Origin: Zasmidium citrigriseum
Lineage: Eukaryota > Ascomycota > Dothideomycetes > Mycosphaerellales > Mycosphaerellaceae
Direction: 5' to 3'
Length of the DNA: 64,000 bases
NCBI GenBank assembly: GCA_002786025.1
Contig: NHNW01000014.1
Location: 1-64,000, forward strand
Shown here in pieces: positions 1 to 11,452 of this stretch. The notes beneath the pieces were generated by a model, which did not search any database, was not told the origin of the DNA, and saw only the letters and a program-made list of their open reading frames with translations. Both the position numbers and the translations under genes were made by a program. Each line of letters starts with the position of its first letter. Position 1 is the first letter of the stretch.

Positions 1-491
1 GTTACGCTTATATAAAAGGATATATACCTATATAAAAAGTTTAGAGAGAGGTTCTTAGGATCTAGACTAGTATAAATATCGATAGAGGAAATATATAGTA
101 ACTAAATCGATTAGGCCTTAACTATTAAGGCCTTATAAAGCTATAGAGTCTAACTACTTTTACTAGCTATATTAGCTAGCTATAATATTAAGAAGTAAAC
201 GCTATCTATATAAATAGTAATAAGACCCTCTATTTCCTTAATACTAGCTATATTTACTAGCTACTTATTCTTTAGTAACTAATAAGGCTATCGTATACGA
301 AGCTTTCTACTAGTCTCGCTACCTAGCTTAGAGGCTAGAATTAGCGAGATAAATAGACGCCGTAGAGTTCTATAGCTTAGCGGAGCTAGTTACTCGACCT
401 CTAGAGGTAGTAGAGTAGTACCTAGCTCGCTTAAAGGAGAATTAGCGCTACTAGGGGGCGCTAGCTATATAGTAGCGTTAGTAGCTAGCTT

Positions 492-701
492 AGTAGGCTA
501 CTCTTCTAGTATAGTAGGTAGCTCTTCTAGTATAGTAGCCTACTCTTCTAGTACTATAGCCTACTCTTCTAGTATAGTAGTCTACTCTTCTAGTATAGTA
601 GTCTACTCTTCTAGTATAGTAGCCTACTCTTCTAGTATAGTAGCCTACTTATCTAGAATAGGGGCCTACTCGTCTAGAATAGTAGGCTACTTATCTAGAG
701 T
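492..701 (-). repeat. 21-bp tandem minisatellite (about 10 copies)
   Basis: Ten near-head-to-tail copies of a 21-base unit resembling agtagcctactcttctagta, with variants in the last three. The period is seven codons, and read on the minus strand the unit gives an Ile-Leu-Glu-Glu-stop-Ala-Thr type heptad. This suggests an expanded coding repeat of the minus-strand relic at 490-3150, later mutated by RIP. Confidence 0.85.
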
Positions 702-1339
702 AGTAGTATCTCTTAGGGAAATATTAGCTAGTAGGTAGTAGAGCTACTCGTCTAGTAGTAGTAACTCCTTCTTAGGAGAGCTAGCGAGAGGTAAGTCGCT
801 AGGATTCTCGGATTATACCTATTCTACTATTAGTACGCGTACTCTATAGCTAGTAAATATAGCTAGTAGACTTACCTTCTCCCTATCTAGCTATTCTATT
901 AGGAGCGAGTCTATAGTAGGTTACTACTAGCCTCTAGGAGACTCGATTAATTTAGCGATCTAAGGATTAGTCGACGAATTCTAATCGACTCTAGAGTCCT
1001 TCCTCGCTATCTCGTCTTTTATATCTAGGAACGACGTATCTATATCTAGGGGAGATATAATACCCCTAAGGTCTAGACTATAGTACTACTAGTCCTAGCG
1101 AGTCTAGCCTTTATTATCTTCCTAGTCCTTTTCGTCTTCTTCTTTAGTAGAGTTACGCTACGCCTCTCTTACGAATTACTTATAGACTTTAGGATTAATA
1201 GTACCTAACTCTAGTATAGCTAGTACGTTATCGATAAGCGTATAGTATACCCCTTAGGAACCTATATCCTATTAGTATTTATATATCTAGTAAATATAGC
1301 TAGTAAACGTACTACTACCTCTCGATCTAGCCTCTAGGG

Positions 1340-1400
1340 TCTTAGCCTATAGAGTCTCGGCCTATAGGTTCTTAGCCTATAGGTTCTTAGCCTCTAGAGT
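1340..1400 (-). repeat. 15-bp tandem repeat (about 4 copies)
   Basis: About four copies of a 15-base unit such as tcttagcctataggt. The length is a multiple of three, and the minus-strand reading is a Leu/Ala/Lys/Asn-rich repeat, in keeping with a coiled-coil coding repeat in the same relic. Confidence 0.7.
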
Positions 1401-1610
1401 CTCGTTAGGGAGGGATAATAATAATAATACGCGGCTCGAGATCGCGATAGGACTACTCTTAGCCCTACCTTTACGTAGCTTATAATCGATCTAAAAGGCG
1501 AAATCGTTATTTACTATATAAGAGGCGTAACTATTACTCGCTATAAAGATAGTATAACCGCTAAAGAGGGGTAGTAGGCGCTTTCTAGTCTCTTCGCTAA
1601 TATCGCTATT

Positions 1611-1769
1611 AGAGCTATTACTATCGTCGCTAAGATTATTAGGAGAACTAGAGCTATTACTATCGTCGCTAAGGATATTAGGGGAACTAGAGCCGCTAGT
1701 ATCGCTAAGGATATTAGGAGAACTAGGGCTATCGCCGCTACTACCGCCGCCTAGGAGATTAGGGGAAGT
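1611..1769 (-). repeat. 39-bp tandem repeat with 3n-length variants
   Basis: Four units of about 39, 39, 36 and 45 bases start at 1611, 1650, 1689 and 1725. Every length is a multiple of three. On the minus strand each unit reads as a Ser-Ser-Pro-Asn-x-Leu-Ser-Asp rich acidic segment. Frame-preserving size changes imply that the repeat expanded while still coding, before RIP. Confidence 0.75.
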
Positions 1770-3469
1770 AGAGCGCCTATTTAGAACTAGAGGGGAGGAT
1801 TTACGAGGTCTAGTATTACTATTCGACCTTATACTACTTATAATAAGGTCCTACTTAGTAGGAGAAGGTTCCTAAGGGCCGGCCTATAACTACTTAAATA
1901 TTAGTACTTTTACTCTATAGCTAGTAAATATAGCTAGTAAATATAGCTAGTAAATATAGCTAGTAGACGTACCTTCTTCCTATCCTTAATCTCTTTAATC
2001 TTTTACGTAAGAGCGTTAATTCTATCGTCGAATATTTCTTCGATCTTATCCGTATACTTCTTTATAGCGTTATACCTATACTATTTAATAGTTAAGTAGG
2101 CCCTCTTTACTATTCTCTTCTTCTAGTCCTAGAGTTCTATATACTTTTTTCGTAGCGTATTCTCTTTAGCTAGAATATTAGCCTCTCTTTTATTAGTAGC
2201 TTTTTTACGTCGCTTTCTTACTACTTCGAGCTTCTTTTACTTTAATACTTACTCGTCCTCTTTAGGAGAATCCTTACGTACTCTCTTCGCTAATAGTAGC
2301 TTAGAGGGATCCTTAGCCGCCTTTCTCTTTATATTTAGGAGGTAACTTAGTATCTAGAGGTATCGTCGTCTAGCCTTATTATCCTTCGCTTCTTAGATAT
2401 AGGCTAGTCTCGCCGCGAGCTCTTTCTCTCTATTCTCCTTATACTTCTCTAGAGCTCCCCGCCTTGTCTTATACTATAACGATTTCTACTCTTTAGTAGA
2501 ACCCTTTCCTAGCGTATTAACTATAACGTTAGGTTTAGCTCTACTAAGCTTAATACTATATACGCTAAGGACTAGATTAAGTATATAGATATCCTTATCT
2601 ATTAAGGTCTAGCGTTTCGTATAGACTATAATATAGGTCGCCGCTAAAGTTATTAGTATAATATAGCTAGTATTTATATCTAGCGTTTATTATACCTTCT
2701 ATTATTATAATAATCTATATCTTAGCTATATCTCTTAGCGCTTTAAGCGCGCTCTTCTAGAACTATATATCTTCCTTATAGGTTATAGTAATTTCCTATA
2801 TAAGCTAAGAGAATAACTAAAATAGGATCGCTAGTTTGTTATATATATACTACTACTAATAACTAACTATATCCTTTATTTCTAAATTACGTTAGTCTCT
2901 ACTAGCTATATTTACTAGCTACTAATACTTACTTCTAATTATTTTCTTCCTCTCTTTCTCTTCCTCTACCTTCTAAGCTACCTTAACTATATATATATTC
3001 TTTCCGCTTATACTAAGATACTTCTATAGCGCTTTTCTAGCTCTCGCTACGCCTAATATAGTTCGCCGCGTAGTTTTCGTACACGCTATTACGGTAGTAG
3101 TAGGTAAGGTATCGTTAGGTATAGGTAATATTCTAGCGCGTATAGGTAATATCTCTACGTAAGTAGGTAATATTAGCGCGTAATTTTCCAACGTCTAAGC
3201 GAGGTATAATAGTATTATTTAAAGTTAGAGGTTTATAAGATTACGACGAAGATAAGTAGGCGTCGTACTAGCGCTACTAGCGTCGTTTTATAGCTAATCG
3301 AGAGCGGCGTAAAAGATATAGTTAGTAATATAGCTAGTATATACTATATATAGTATCCTTATATTTATATAGTATTTAGGTTATATTTTCTATATCTTAG
3401 CGAATCTATAGCTCTTTTCTATATATTTCCGTACCTATCTATACCTTTATCTAATTTTTACTTAGTAAC

Positions 3470-3605
3470 CTAGTAAAGACCTAGTAAAGCCTAGTAGAAG
3501 CCTAGTAAAAATTATACGGCCTAGTAGCCTAGTTTTACTAGGCTAACTACTAGGCTAAAACCTAGTTTTAACCTCGCCTAGCCTACCTTAGGGTCTAGTA
3601 ACTAC
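3470..3605. repeat. CCTAG-rich direct and inverted repeats
   Basis: Many copies of cctagtaaag/cctagtagaag-type words are followed by their inverted forms (ctactaggctaaaacctag). The tract sits where the gypsy reading ends. It could be an element end, an LTR edge or an unrelated satellite; I cannot decide. Confidence 0.45.
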
Positions 3606-6600
3606 TAGGTTTACGCTAACGTCCCGTTCTTCGTAGATTATACTTTATAGGATTAGTAATATCGTTATAGTTACTTCTACGCGATCCTCTAGCTTATAGT
3701 TAAGGCGTCGCGAGAGTCTATCTATAGGGTTCTTTTTTCCTTAGTAGTAGATAATCTAAATATCGTATTACGCTAGCTCCTTACTATATCTAGCCTAGTA
3801 AGAAGATAGTATCTTTATAGTATAAAAGTACTTAAGGTTATTATAATCCGTAATTATAGGAATAACGTCCTTATAAGATAAGACGTATTAACGCTAGTAT
3901 CTTACGCTCTCGACGATAGCGAGTAGCTCTTAATCGTAGGTATAATACCTTAGCTTAGCTCCCTTTATCTTACGAGAGTAGTATATAATTAGATACTAGT
4001 ACTTATCGTTTAGCTAGCGTTTATTCGTCGATACGAGCTATACTAGGATACCTAAGATAGCGAAGGCGAAGGTATCTATCTTAATCCTCGTATCTATATC
4101 CTTTAAGAAATAGGCTAGGATAGGCGCTATTATAAAGCGGGTTTTAAGCGCCTAAAACGCCTTAAGAGCTTCTTTACCTATAGGGAAGTAGGTTATTCCT
4201 TTCTTCGAGGTTATAAGGAGGTCTATTATTAGCTCTACTACTCGCGTATAGCCTTTAATAAACTAGTAGTAAAAGTTTACGAAGCCTAGGAATACCTATA
4301 GCTTCTAAAGGTTTATTAGAGTAGGCTACTTAAGGATACTCGTAATACGCTTAGGTTCTATCGAGATACTCTCTAGTATTATAACGTATCCTAGGAAGTT
4401 AATCCTTTAAACCTTAAAAGTATATTTCGAAGGTTTAGTATATAGGCTATACTTATAGAGCCTCGCTAGGACCTCTCTAACGTATCGCTAGTATTCCTCT
4501 AGCGTTAAGCTATAGATAAGGATATTATTAAGGTAGATAATATAGAAATTATCTACTAATCTAGTAAGGTACTAGTTTATATACGCTTAGAAAGTAGTAG
4601 GTACGTTAGCTAGCTTAAAAGGTATAATAATATACTTAAAGTAGCTATAATAATAGCGGAAAGCTATCTTCTACTTATTACCTAGGCGAATTCGAATATA
4701 ATAATAAGTATTACGAAGGTCGATCTTCGTAAAGTATTTAGTACTCTATAACCTATTAAGTAGTTTAGAAATTAAGGGAAGAGGGTACCTATTCTTAGTA
4801 GTAATCGCGTTTAAACTATAGTAGTTAATATAGAGTCGTAGGCTACTATCCTTCTTAGGTATAAATAGGATAGGGGCGCCTACTAGGCTAGTAGAAGGCT
4901 AGAGTCTACCTAGCTTTACGTTCTCGAGTATATATACTTAGAGAACTTTAAGCTACTTAGAACTTAAGAGGTAAATTAGTCCGTATAGTAGCGACTTACT
5001 ATCTTATACCTCGATAGTATAATCGTAAAGTATACTAGCTAGTACTAAGGTAGCCTTCTTATAGTTAAAGACGTCTATATAGTCTTTAGCCTAAGTAGGG
5101 ACTAGTCGTATATCTAGCGGTCCGTCGTCGTTATCTATATTACGCTAGTCTAGGATAATAGCGTATATATATAGCTTGCCTTCGATTTTAACTACGAAAT
5201 CCTTAGGGTCTATAATAACCGCTTTCTAGCCGCTATTAGGGACTAGAAGGTCGCGTTCCTCTAGTTAATAATAGGGTTATATTAGAATAACTATAGGCGG
5301 CCTAGAAGGATAGAAGGTTTATCTATCTTAACGGCTTCGAAACGCTAGCGACTCTCTAGCTTCTAATTTATACTATTAGAGGTTCTAATATTAAGGCGGT
5401 ATATACCTACCTAGGGATCGATATTCCTAATTAAAGATAGTCCGCGCCCTTATAATCGAGTACCTATCGATATAAAGGCGGTATAATAGTACTAACTTCT
5501 ATAATATAAAGTTATAGTTAGCTCCCGAGTCTACGAGTCTAGAAGCCTTAATAAAAGGAGTAGCGTCGTCTTAACCGAGCTCGACGTTAGCGTAAACGCG
5601 GCGTAAAACTAGTAGTTTACTAGCTTCCTCCTTTAGTTCTTCTAGTCCTAGGTACGTAGAGGTAGTAGTAACTAGGACTAGTCTTTTTTCGGCTATTAGT
5701 AGTCCTTAGCCTAGTAGCCTAGTTTACTATAATTAAAGTAGGTATTATCCTAATTCTAATTCCTAATAGGTATACGGTTTACGTTCGAAGCGCTAGCTCC
5801 TCGCTAGAGTCTATTATTTAGTCGTAGAGTAAACTATAGATAATCGTTACCTTAGCGCTAAGGAGGTCTATTCCCTAAACTATTCGCGTTACCCCTAGGG
5901 TTTAGCTTCTTATCCTTATCTTTATCCTTATCCTATAAAGGCTAGTAAAGGGTTCCTTTAAGACGAGAGAGGAGTAGAAGAAGTTCTATCCTCTTAAGTA
6001 GTAGAGATCCTTAGTAAAGTAGTTCTATTTATAAAGCCTAGGTAATACTAGCGATAAGTAAGTATAACTATTATTTCTCCGTAAACGGTTCTATATCGAC
6101 TTTTTACTCTAGGTTCTCTAGATACGTAGCGAAGTTAGCGACTCGCTAGCTAGTACTCTACTTATACGTAAAGAGCTAGACTACGAAATCTATCGATCGA
6201 TTAATAGGGTCCTTAACTTAGTCTATAAGCTAGGTACGTAGAGTAGATTAGCGTTATCGCTCTCGTCCCTCTATCGATATAAAAGAGTCCTAATTAGAGG
6301 CTACTCGTCCTTTAAGATAGGAAATAGTATAGGTATACCGCTCTTAAGAGAGGTAGTAGATATAAGGTTATATAGTAAAGACTATATTATACGATCTAAT
6401 AAACTCTTTCGTAGTAGCGATATTACCCCTACTAAAATCTTTTAGTACGCTAGGGCGTAGATTCCTCTTAAGTACGATAAGTTATAGTCTCGTCTCTATA
6501 GGGAGAAGCTATTATATATCCTCTTCTTCGCTATCTTCGAGAGGGTTATAGGTAGTCGAAATCGGTAGGGTATAGCCTATTATATTACCTTAATAGCTTA

Positions 6601-6950
6601 AAGACTACGGTTCGTTATCGCTATTAGATAGCGCTTATAGACGCTTAGTACCTATAGCTACTTAGCCCTAGGCGAGTATAGTTTCGATAATAGCTCGGAT
6701 ATCGTTAGCGGTAAGCGGTAGTACTAGTAGCGGTTTATCTTAGGGTTAGTCGAGTTCTAGCTATTCTTTAATATCTTAGAGCTACTCGTCTAGGTTAGAG
6801 CTAGGGTTTAGAGTAGGCGTATTACTACCTCTCTACTATCTTATAGCTATCGTTACGCTATATAGCTAGATCTATACGGATATAGAGTTATTAGAATATT
6901 AGGCTTTACCTAGATATATAGGCTAGGTTACGTAACGAAAGCGAATAGCT
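3600..6950 (-). mobile_element. Ty3/gypsy LTR-retrotransposon relic (gag-pol), RIP-inactivated
   Basis: On the minus strand the order is gag, RT, RNase H. A zinc knuckle at about 5745-5700 has its Cys codons turned to Tyr and a Gln turned to stop. The reverse-transcriptase core at 4736-4573 keeps the KIDLR...RIR...KIAFR...PFKLANVPTTF pattern, with a TAG where the conserved Trp/Gln codons stood. The YxDD box at about 4549-4512 reads Tyr-Leu-Asn-Asn, both Asp codons mutated by G-to-A. RNase H is legible at about 3985-3775 (ELLAIVE and TDYNNLKYF motifs). I could not follow an integrase domain below about 3600, so the element may be truncated there. No LTR pair was identified. Confidence 0.82.
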
Positions 6951-7019
6951 ATAGAAACGATAGTAGGTAAAGGTATCCCTTAGATATAACTTAGACTAAT
7001 AACTAAGGAAGGAAGGGTA

Positions 7020-7830
7020 TCTAAAGTACTATATAAAAAGTACTATAGGCGCTAAGCTAGCGCTTCGCGGGCTTATCGCCTAAGGTACCTATAGGCCCGA
7101 CTTTAGTAGAGTAAAGCTAGCCTTATAGAAAGAACCTAAAGATTACGTATACCTAGCTTAAACGTAACCTTAGACTAGAAATTAGCGTAGATACTATCTA
7201 TTATAACCTTAATATCTTTAATATTTATAAATAGTAGTATACGTAGCGGCTAGTACTTATAGAGTAATATACTACTCTTTACCCTTAATAGGTACTTATA
7301 TACGAGTACCTATCCGTATAAGACTAGCTTAAAGTTATCTAGTCTAACGAGTACTCTATAGAGCGTAGAAAAAGTAAGTAAAGGGAGTAGTACTTTAGGG
7401 TACCCTATTAAAAATAGGATAAAGAGATAATATCTATATACTCTAAAGGTAAAGGGGTATTAGTTATAGTATAGGGAGCTATTATAGGAGAAGGAGATAA
7501 GTTAGATTTAGTCGTTATAGATTATAACTTCGAGTCTAAGAAGAATAGGTACTCCTTAGCCTTCTATATTAAAATACTAGAAGAAGGACTACTTCCCTTT
7601 ATCGAAGAGGATAGTATTTTTATATAAGATAACGTACCTATCTATAAATTATACCGTACCTTAAACTAGCTTTAAGATAAGGGTATATAGGTATTAGAAG
7701 ACTAGCTACTATATTATCTAAATCTTAACCTAATTAAGTACCTTTAGTACCTCCTTAAATTACTTATCTACGTAGTAAATCTAAAGTTTAACGATATTAC
7801 TAGACTAGAGGCTTAAAGGACTAAACTAGA
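7020..7830 (+). mobile_element. Tc1/mariner transposase relic, RIP-inactivated
   Basis: A plus-strand frame shows the C-terminal half of a Tc1/mariner DDE transposase. Near 7628 lies the DNAPIH-type box, whose first Asp survives and whose preceding Gln codon is now TAA. Near 7715-7742 lies the PYSPDLNPIEHLW-type box, now Tyr-Leu-Asn-Leu-Asn-Leu-Ile-Lys, with the catalytic Glu changed to Lys. The segment between (about 7560-7715) stays in the same frame with only TAG/TAA breaks. The upstream part (about 7020-7300) is less clear. No terminal inverted repeats were located. It lies next to the edge of the RIP block. Confidence 0.78.
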
Positions 7831-7960
7831 GCGTATGTTACTACTTACCTAGGTACTAATACCCTTATTAAGAGTAAGAGTAGTTATAGAGTCTAAGCTA
7901 AGGAGGATTTAAGCTATAATTAAGGTAGATAGATAGTATATAAAATACTAATAGATAGAT

Positions 7961-8550
7961 TTACTTCAAACTTAAGGAATTAATAGACAATAGAGTTAAC
8001 TAATTTCTAAGAGTGTTGCAAGTTATTACAAGCAAGTGGTGTTGAGATATATCAATGTCAAGTAAAGCCAGTTTTCTAAGAAGTTGTAGCTTTCTCCGCA
8101 TAGACGCAGACTTTTGCGTTAGTACTGTACCTTCACCTTCTTCGACTGTTTCGCAGTCAACGATAAAGACAGAAACGACCAAAGGCTCGCAGTAAGTAAC
8201 GATCGGTCCACCACAAGGTTCGACATAGTGTCTGATTGAACGATAGAGATTGAAGGCGGGAAAGACCTCTTAACCTTTTTGGAGGCTTGCATCACGGGAA
8301 ATAACCAGGTCGGAGTACTTATCGACGTCTTTCACATATGTTCGCAATCTCGGAGAAGCTTAGGATACCCAATGTACGAGTAACGAAGTTACGATCAGAA
8401 TGGTACGATAGATAAACGGGCGTCAATCTCCCCAAAATTTCCTCAAGGGCTGCTGACTGTATCTTCTAGTCATTCTCTATTCACATCGAGCCCCGAGTCC
8501 TGATCATTGTATTTCCAACATCCACTTTCCCCCTTCCAGAGGATTCATCT
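7961..8550. other. intergenic transition from RIP island to gene-rich DNA
   Basis: CpA/TpG content is normal from the first bases of this stretch. It contains no convincing gene, only short ORFs without features. It is the 3' flank of the first minus-strand gene. Confidence 0.6.
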
Positions 8551-9117
8551 TCAATCCAATGACGCATCAATCTTGAACGGCCCCTTCCCATCCGCAATAC
8601 TGCAATCGCCCTGGGCATGCTGCTGATACGGCACCTGAATAGGGTTGATATCACACGTATACGCATCCGTCTGATTCGTAATATGCGTGAAGCCCGAAAT
8701 ACTGCACAACATCAGCATCAAGCACCCTCCACCATCCTGCGATACATACCTCTCCCCATCCCCCAACGTCTCCCTAACCGCCAAACTAAAATTCCCAATC
8801 GAAAAGTACGGAAAGAGCTGGAAACTAAAATTGCTCGCCTTGTCGTTCAAGTTGTCTTCCGAGGAGTCGCAGATTATCCATTCGCCGGTGGGCACGCCGA
8901 CGGAGTAGGGTTCGAGTTGCATCCAGCTGTTGTCGCCCCAGAATTCGTTGCAGTAGGCTGAGGAGTTGGTGGTGGGGGAGGTTATGGTGAAGGCGATGCG
9001 GTAGTAGTTGACTTGGCCGGCGGGGTTGCCGTTGGGTTGGTGGGTTGTGAGGGATGGAAGGAGGAAGGGTTGGTAGGCGGCTGCGAGGGCTGGGAGGAGG
9101 GGGAGGATGGATTTCAT
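8551..9117 (-). CDS. small secreted protein, possibly AA1-like (Alt a 1 fold)
   Basis: A single-exon gene of 188 codons. The chosen ATG at 9117 begins a clear signal peptide (MKSILPLLPALAAAYQ); the frame extends upstream only to a GTG. The mature part has a YYRIAFTITSP...YCNEFW...WIICDSS pattern, paired cysteines, and a FSIGNFSLAVRETLGDG segment of the kind seen in small secreted Dothideomycete proteins with the AA1-like beta-barrel. That resemblance is from memory of the family and is weak. Two N-glycosylation sites lie in the middle. It is the first gene beside the RIP island, a common position for candidate effectors. No enzymatic motif is visible. Confidence 0.65.
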   Translation of the reverse strand: MKSILPLLPALAAAYQPFLLPSLTTHQPNGNPAGQVNYYRIAFTITSPTTNSSAYCNEFWGDNSWMQLEPYSVGVPTGEWIICDSSEDNLNDKASNFSFQLFPYFSIGNFSLAVRETLGDGERYVSQDGGGCLMLMLCSISGFTHITNQTDAYTCDINPIQVPYQQHAQGDCSIADGKGPFKIDASLD

Positions 9118-9809
9118 TGTGGTGGTTGTTGATGCTTCGATGGGAAGGGGATACTGGAGGTCATTTGTATCCCTCGCCCACAGGATCACAATCCCGGCGT
9201 TCTCGTCATAGGCGAGCGAGCCATCATGCCCAACGTTCCTAGCGTGCCATGGAGCCTCCAGGAAACGGAGCTCGTGGTCTCCTGGACGAGCATCATTCTT
9301 CTAAATTTCTTCCTGTTCCAGGCGAATTGGCAAGCCCTGTGTAACCGACGAACGTCTAGAAGTTCCAATTTAAGCAGCTGGAAAGGCACATAGACGAATT
9401 CATTGGCCCGCCTATTTGATATCCATGTTTGTGCATCGGGATGAAAGTGCCGAGTTTTCGTGCTTCGGTTAGTAGATCGCTTGCCATATGTCTCCTTCAC
9501 CGTGGTGTGTTGCGTGCATTTCGATAGCGTTCGTATTCTGGGCGGGTTGGATGCTTGCTTTGGGGGAGGGCGATGGATTGAGCCCCTGAACATGTATGGG
9601 ACATCGGGCTTTTCAATTGACCGCACTTCCAGTGGTCGATATTTCTACAGTCTGGTGTCAGGTACACTGTCGTTGATCATCCCTGCAGAGCATTCAGCTG
9701 TTCCTGAATTGGGCCATTTTGGGAAAGGAAACAACATCTCCATCACATTCCGAGCCTCCATGCATCCTTCCGCACCCTCTCAATGTATGTCTCGGAAGAG
9801 CACATGCCC
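9118..9809. other. intergenic, no gene seen
   Basis: Upstream region of the secreted protein and 3' flank of the cyclase gene. A 146-codon minus-strand frame here lacks a family signature and a good start, so I left it out. Confidence 0.5.
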
Positions 9810-10888
9810 CTAGAAAATCGCAGTCCCATGGACACCACTACTCACACCCCTCACAACATTGATCGGCGCACTCGTGAAGAAAAACGTCCACCGTCCATTC
9901 TGCTCACACAACTTCGCCACCTTCTCCAAATCCACCATCTCTCCAATAGGTATTCCCCACAAAGCAAGCAAATGATCATGCAGAGCCTCACTGCTAAACG
10001 GGGGTGGAAAGACCTCGAAAGTGGGAGAGTCGCCCCCAACAGCCGCGAAATAGCAATCGTGCAACCACTCTTTCATGTCTTGTTCGGGCTTTACACCCAC
10101 CCAGCGTTGGATGTTATCGCCCGAAGCGCCGAAGATTCGGGAGCCGATTTCTTCGTTTTGGGCGGAGGTGCGCGAGTAGTAGTCTTCGGAGAAGCCGGAG
10201 CGGATGAAGAGGATGTCACCGATTTGGATGTCACCTCCTTGGGACGCTGGGCGGATGTTCATGCCTTGGTGTTTGCCGACTGCTACCAGATCGTCATATG
10301 AGATGCCTTGCGAGGTTGCGGCGTCGTATTTGATGCCTTGTGATGTGGCCCATGAGCGGTAGTCGAGGAGGACTGCAGAAGTTAGCTAAGACGTCCATAT
10401 AAGCCCCTTGAAGACGTCTTACCTCCCCGTCCAGCAAACCCATGCTCCGACCAGTAATGAATACTATCCTTCTCATTCGGATTATCTCCATCAATATCAG
10501 ACCCTTTCGTCCAATTATAAAAATACCCAGAGTCCCGATGAGCAACATGTCGAAACCCATCCCACTGCGTACTGCTTTGAGTATTCATCGTATGAACATC
10601 ATCATATGCCCGATCCTTTTGCAGTAGCTTGATCTCGAGTTCGAACTTTTGCCTTCCAAAGCCTGGCTTCTCGGGGATGTGCAATGGAAGATCTGTCCGA
10701 GCCATTTCGCCTGTCTTGATCTCTGCGGCTGCGGCTTTGACTCTCGTTGGTGTTAGGAGATTTAGACGGCCGCAGTAGTCGTCTTTGCCCCAGAACCAGG
10801 CGGCATATTTGGGTGCTCCTTCGATGGCTGGTAGCTCATAGAGGGAAGGGAATGAAGTTGAGTCCGGATCCCAAGTCTGGGTTGCCAT
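9810..10888 (-). CDS. cyclase/kynurenine-formamidase-like family protein
   Basis: Two exons (10888-10423 and 10372-9810) around a 50-base intron with GTAAGA donor and TGCAG acceptor give a 342-residue protein; the ATG at 10888 is the first in frame. It belongs to the cyclase family (PF04199), metal-dependent hydrolases that include arylformamidase. The family's metal/active-site region is seen as QSSTQWDGFRH at about residues 104-114, followed by HRDSGYFYNW. In the fungal branch the usual HxGTHxD motif is replaced by this SSTQWDGxxH form. The second half carries GDILFIRSGF and WLHDCYFAAVGGDSPTFE, typical of fungal members. No signal peptide, so probably cytosolic. Substrate unknown. Divergent from the EthD-like gene at 11453. 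Confidence 0.88.
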
Positions 10889-11452
10889 GTTGATCTTCTC
10901 TCGCTTGGAATTTGTTTCTCTTCGAGACCGCTGTTCTTTGATATGTCTTGTCCAGTTGCGAGCTTACTACATGTAAGACGTGGATTCGACGACCAAGTTG
11001 TGAGGAGTTGTCTGTATATTCTGAGTAATCCTTGTGGAGATAAGACCAAAGTCCTTCCAGTAAGCACAAAAATACCTTTGAACCATTAGCATTGGTAGAA
11101 TCGAGTCAGTGAGGGGTCGTAGCCTCAATGTCGTGCATTTTATGAGTCGGCATGCTCGCTTCGGCAAGAAGATCGTCTTACCGAGGGCGATGTCGATGGA
11201 GCTCGAGCTGACTCCACTCCGAAAGTGGCAGGCGCCAATGGCTGTCGTAAGACGGATCCACACGAGGTGACGTTCAAGTGTCCTGCCTGATGACAACGAA
11301 ACGATAGATCAGCTGAAGCGAGAAACAACGACAACAAGCCAGTACCTTTTGTGGCCCTCGCTGGAATAGGAACAACCGCGTTGAAAACGAGAGCATCATC
11401 TTCATCAGACCGAGAGGAGTCCTACCTGCAGAACATCCATCAAGACACAAAA
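10889..11452. promoter_or_regulatory. shared divergent upstream region
   Basis: 564 bases between the start codons of the cyclase gene (minus) and the EthD-like gene (plus). It must hold both promoters. I saw no specific operator or unambiguous TATA box. Confidence 0.5.

Larger units (their letters stand above)
490..3150 (-). pseudogene. RIP-degraded coding relic, charged coiled-coil protein
   Basis: Minus-strand frames stay protein-like over long stretches, interrupted only by TAG/TAA where Gln or Trp would be expected. From about 2620 to 1960 the reading is rich in Lys, Glu and Arg and looks like a coiled coil (segments such as KENREKELAARLAYI and DKIEEIFDDRINAL). Lower coordinates hold the serine/acidic 39-bp repeats and the heptad minisatellite. 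Near 3100-2930 another open stretch may be an upstream exon or domain. I could not assign a family. It may be a transposon-borne accessory gene, a gag-like protein or a duplicated host gene caught by RIP. Exact limits are uncertain. Confidence 0.5.
1..7960. repeat. RIP-degraded AT-rich repeat island
   Basis: The block is built almost wholly without CpA and TpG dinucleotides. Reading it through I noticed only about half a dozen, for example near 2463, 2828, 3081, 3187, 5172 and 7834. TpA, CTAG and TATA strings are very common and CpG is kept. That is the expected end state of repeat-induced point mutation (C to T in CpA on both strands). Stops are TAG/TAA at old Gln and Trp codons, and no ORF of even 60 codons survives. 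Normal CpA/TpG content returns abruptly near 7960. Decayed transposons can still be recognised inside and are listed separately. No telomere repeat is present at the window edge. Confidence 0.93.

Noticed and set aside
1..7960. Centromere or subtelomere interpretation of the AT-rich block
   Set aside because: No telomeric repeat; transposon readings explain much of it; chromosomal position cannot be seen.
9186..9626. 146-codon minus-strand frame
   Set aside because: No signature, no conserved look and the frame lies between two better models.
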